Source: CAZYFH01 sp965249175 (GTDB lineage Bacteria; Acidobacteriota; Vicinamibacteria; Vicinamibacterales; UBA8438). From it: a DNA stretch of 64,000 bases. Within the stretch, counting starts at the first letter, position 1. Each line of letters opens with the position of its first letter. Location: contig OZ252227.1 in NCBI GenBank assembly GCA_965249175.1, positions 1,302,001 through 1,366,000 on the forward strand. The letters are read 5' to 3'. Below, in pieces: positions 63,276 to 64,000 of this stretch. The translations under genes and the position numbers were made by a program. The notes under the pieces were generated by a model. The model searched no databases, had not been told where the DNA came from, and was given only the letters and a program-made list of their open reading frames with translations.

Positions 63276-64000
63276 CTATTCCACGGTCCAGAGCGTCAGC
63301 GAGCTGATGTCCTTGACGAACACCCGGTTTCCGGACAGCGTGGGTGCCGTCCACGTCTCGCTCGTCGCCACCTCGTACCGCATGATCGGCTCGAATGCGT
63401 CGCGGTTGTGCCTGATGACCACGAGCTCGGCGTCAGCCTCGAGCGAGATGATGGTGTTACCCGACCGCACGATCGACGCATGAGACGCCTGGCGCGGCGG
63501 GCTCGTCCAGAGCACGTCACCCGTGTCGAGGTCGAGCCCGAAGTACTGGCCGCTGTTCAGGTGCGAGAGCCCGACCAGCACACCGTCGACGATGACGGCG
63601 TTGGCCATGTGCAGCGAGACCTCGTCGGTGTGCCAGACGTCGTCGGTGCGCCAACCGTTGCCGGCCTGGACGACGCGAAACGCGGTGACGCCGTTGCCGC
63701 GGCCAGCCTCGATGACCGTGTCGCCGTGCAAGAGCGGCGTTTGTGAGGTGGTCGTCGAGCCGGTCACGAACGGGCGCTCCCAGAGCAGCGCGCCGGTCTC
63801 GATGGAGACGCCGACGAAGTGCTCCTGCGTGAACGTGACAATCTGCCGCGTCCCGCCGAGGGTGAAGAGACGCGGCGATCCATACGCCGGTCCATCGCCG
63901 TCCCATTCCCAGCGCACGCGGCCGGTCGCGGCGTCGAACGCGGTGAGCGCGCCGGCGTTGTGCCCTCCAACGTGCAGGATCACGAGGTCGTCGACCACGA
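63276..64000 (-). CDS. PQQ-like beta-propeller protein, partial
   Basis: The gene runs off the right edge; 240 residues of its C-terminal part are visible. Propeller blades are clear (TAFDAATGRVRWEWDGDG, SIETGALLWERPF, GLDLDTGDVLWTSPP), as in BamB-like or PQQ_2 proteins. The first Met in the visible part (63998) is almost certainly internal. It is the head of the visible run with the cupin, DUF1592 and DUF1552 genes. No enzyme can be assigned to this fragment. Confidence 0.82.
   Translation of the reverse strand, partial: VVDDLVILHVGGHNAGALTAFDAATGRVRWEWDGDGPAYGSPRLFTLGGTRQIVTFTQEHFVGVSIETGALLWERPFVTGSTTTSQTPLLHGDTVIEAGRGNGVTAFRVVQAGNGWRTDDVWHTDEVSLHMANAVIVDGVLVGLSHLNSGQYFGLDLDTGDVLWTSPPRQASHASIVRSGNTIISLEADAELVVIRHNRDAFEPIMRYEVATSETWTAPTLSGNRVFVKDISSLTLWTVE

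Overview
The window is GC-rich DNA, almost fully coding, with about 50 protein genes and no rRNA, tRNA, CRISPR array, insertion sequence or phage gene that I can see. Two DUF5916 outer-membrane proteins, a DUF1552/DUF1592 pair, many PQQ-type beta-propellers, secreted alpha/beta hydrolases, an M16 peptidase pair and a VTC-DUF4956-CotH cluster together suggest an environmental Acidobacteriota, perhaps class Vicinamibacteria. That assignment is inference from gene content, not a database match.

Layout. 1-5.8 kb: HtpG, a DUF1223 protein, and two overlapping secreted hydrolases. 5.8-8.6 kb: an aldehyde:ferredoxin-oxidoreductase operon with a MoaD/ThiS-like protein and a CDGSH/ferredoxin-like protein. 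8.6-13.4 kb: a SpoIIE-type phosphatase, a Gly/Tyr-rich PEGA protein, and a PilT-like ATPase with an extra N-terminal region. 13.5-18.5 kb: two tandem-duplicated beta-propellers and a cytochrome c-quinoprotein fusion. 18.5-30.1 kb: two DUF5916 proteins around a serine hydrolase, a membrane-anchored protein, an M16 pair and an esterase. 30.2-31.8 kb: LarE, divergent from a His-rich, nickel-transporter-like membrane protein. 32.1-36 kb: an unknown secreted protein overlapping an Omp85-like barrel, then a HAD phosphatase and a hotdog thioesterase. 36-45.6 kb: a quinoprotein, a patatin, a hybrid histidine kinase, an Rsm22-like methyltransferase, an FHA-GAF-PP2C phosphatase, a SnoaL-like protein and a sigma factor. 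45.6-52.3 kb: an NHL protein, a cyclase-family lipoprotein, an SRPBCC-like protein, a Big-domain-like protein, and a DsbA plus haem/copper protein pair. 52.3-56.6 kb: VTC polyphosphate polymerase, DUF4956 and CotH kinase. 56.7-64 kb: a sugar dehydrogenase fused to two CMD-like domains, then a PQQ propeller, cupin, DUF1592 and DUF1552 run that leaves the window on the right.

Most products carry signal peptides, lipoboxes or beta-barrels, so the region mainly encodes envelope and periplasmic oxidation, hydrolysis and signalling functions. Seven genes are split by eight small indels, several in G or C homopolymers, with the reading continuing cleanly in another frame. I read these as probable sequence errors rather than decay, and annotate each as one gene. 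Several genes have TATAAT-like hexamers 5-11 nt before the start codon, suggesting leaderless transcripts, and some divergent pairs have overlapping -10 elements on both strands.
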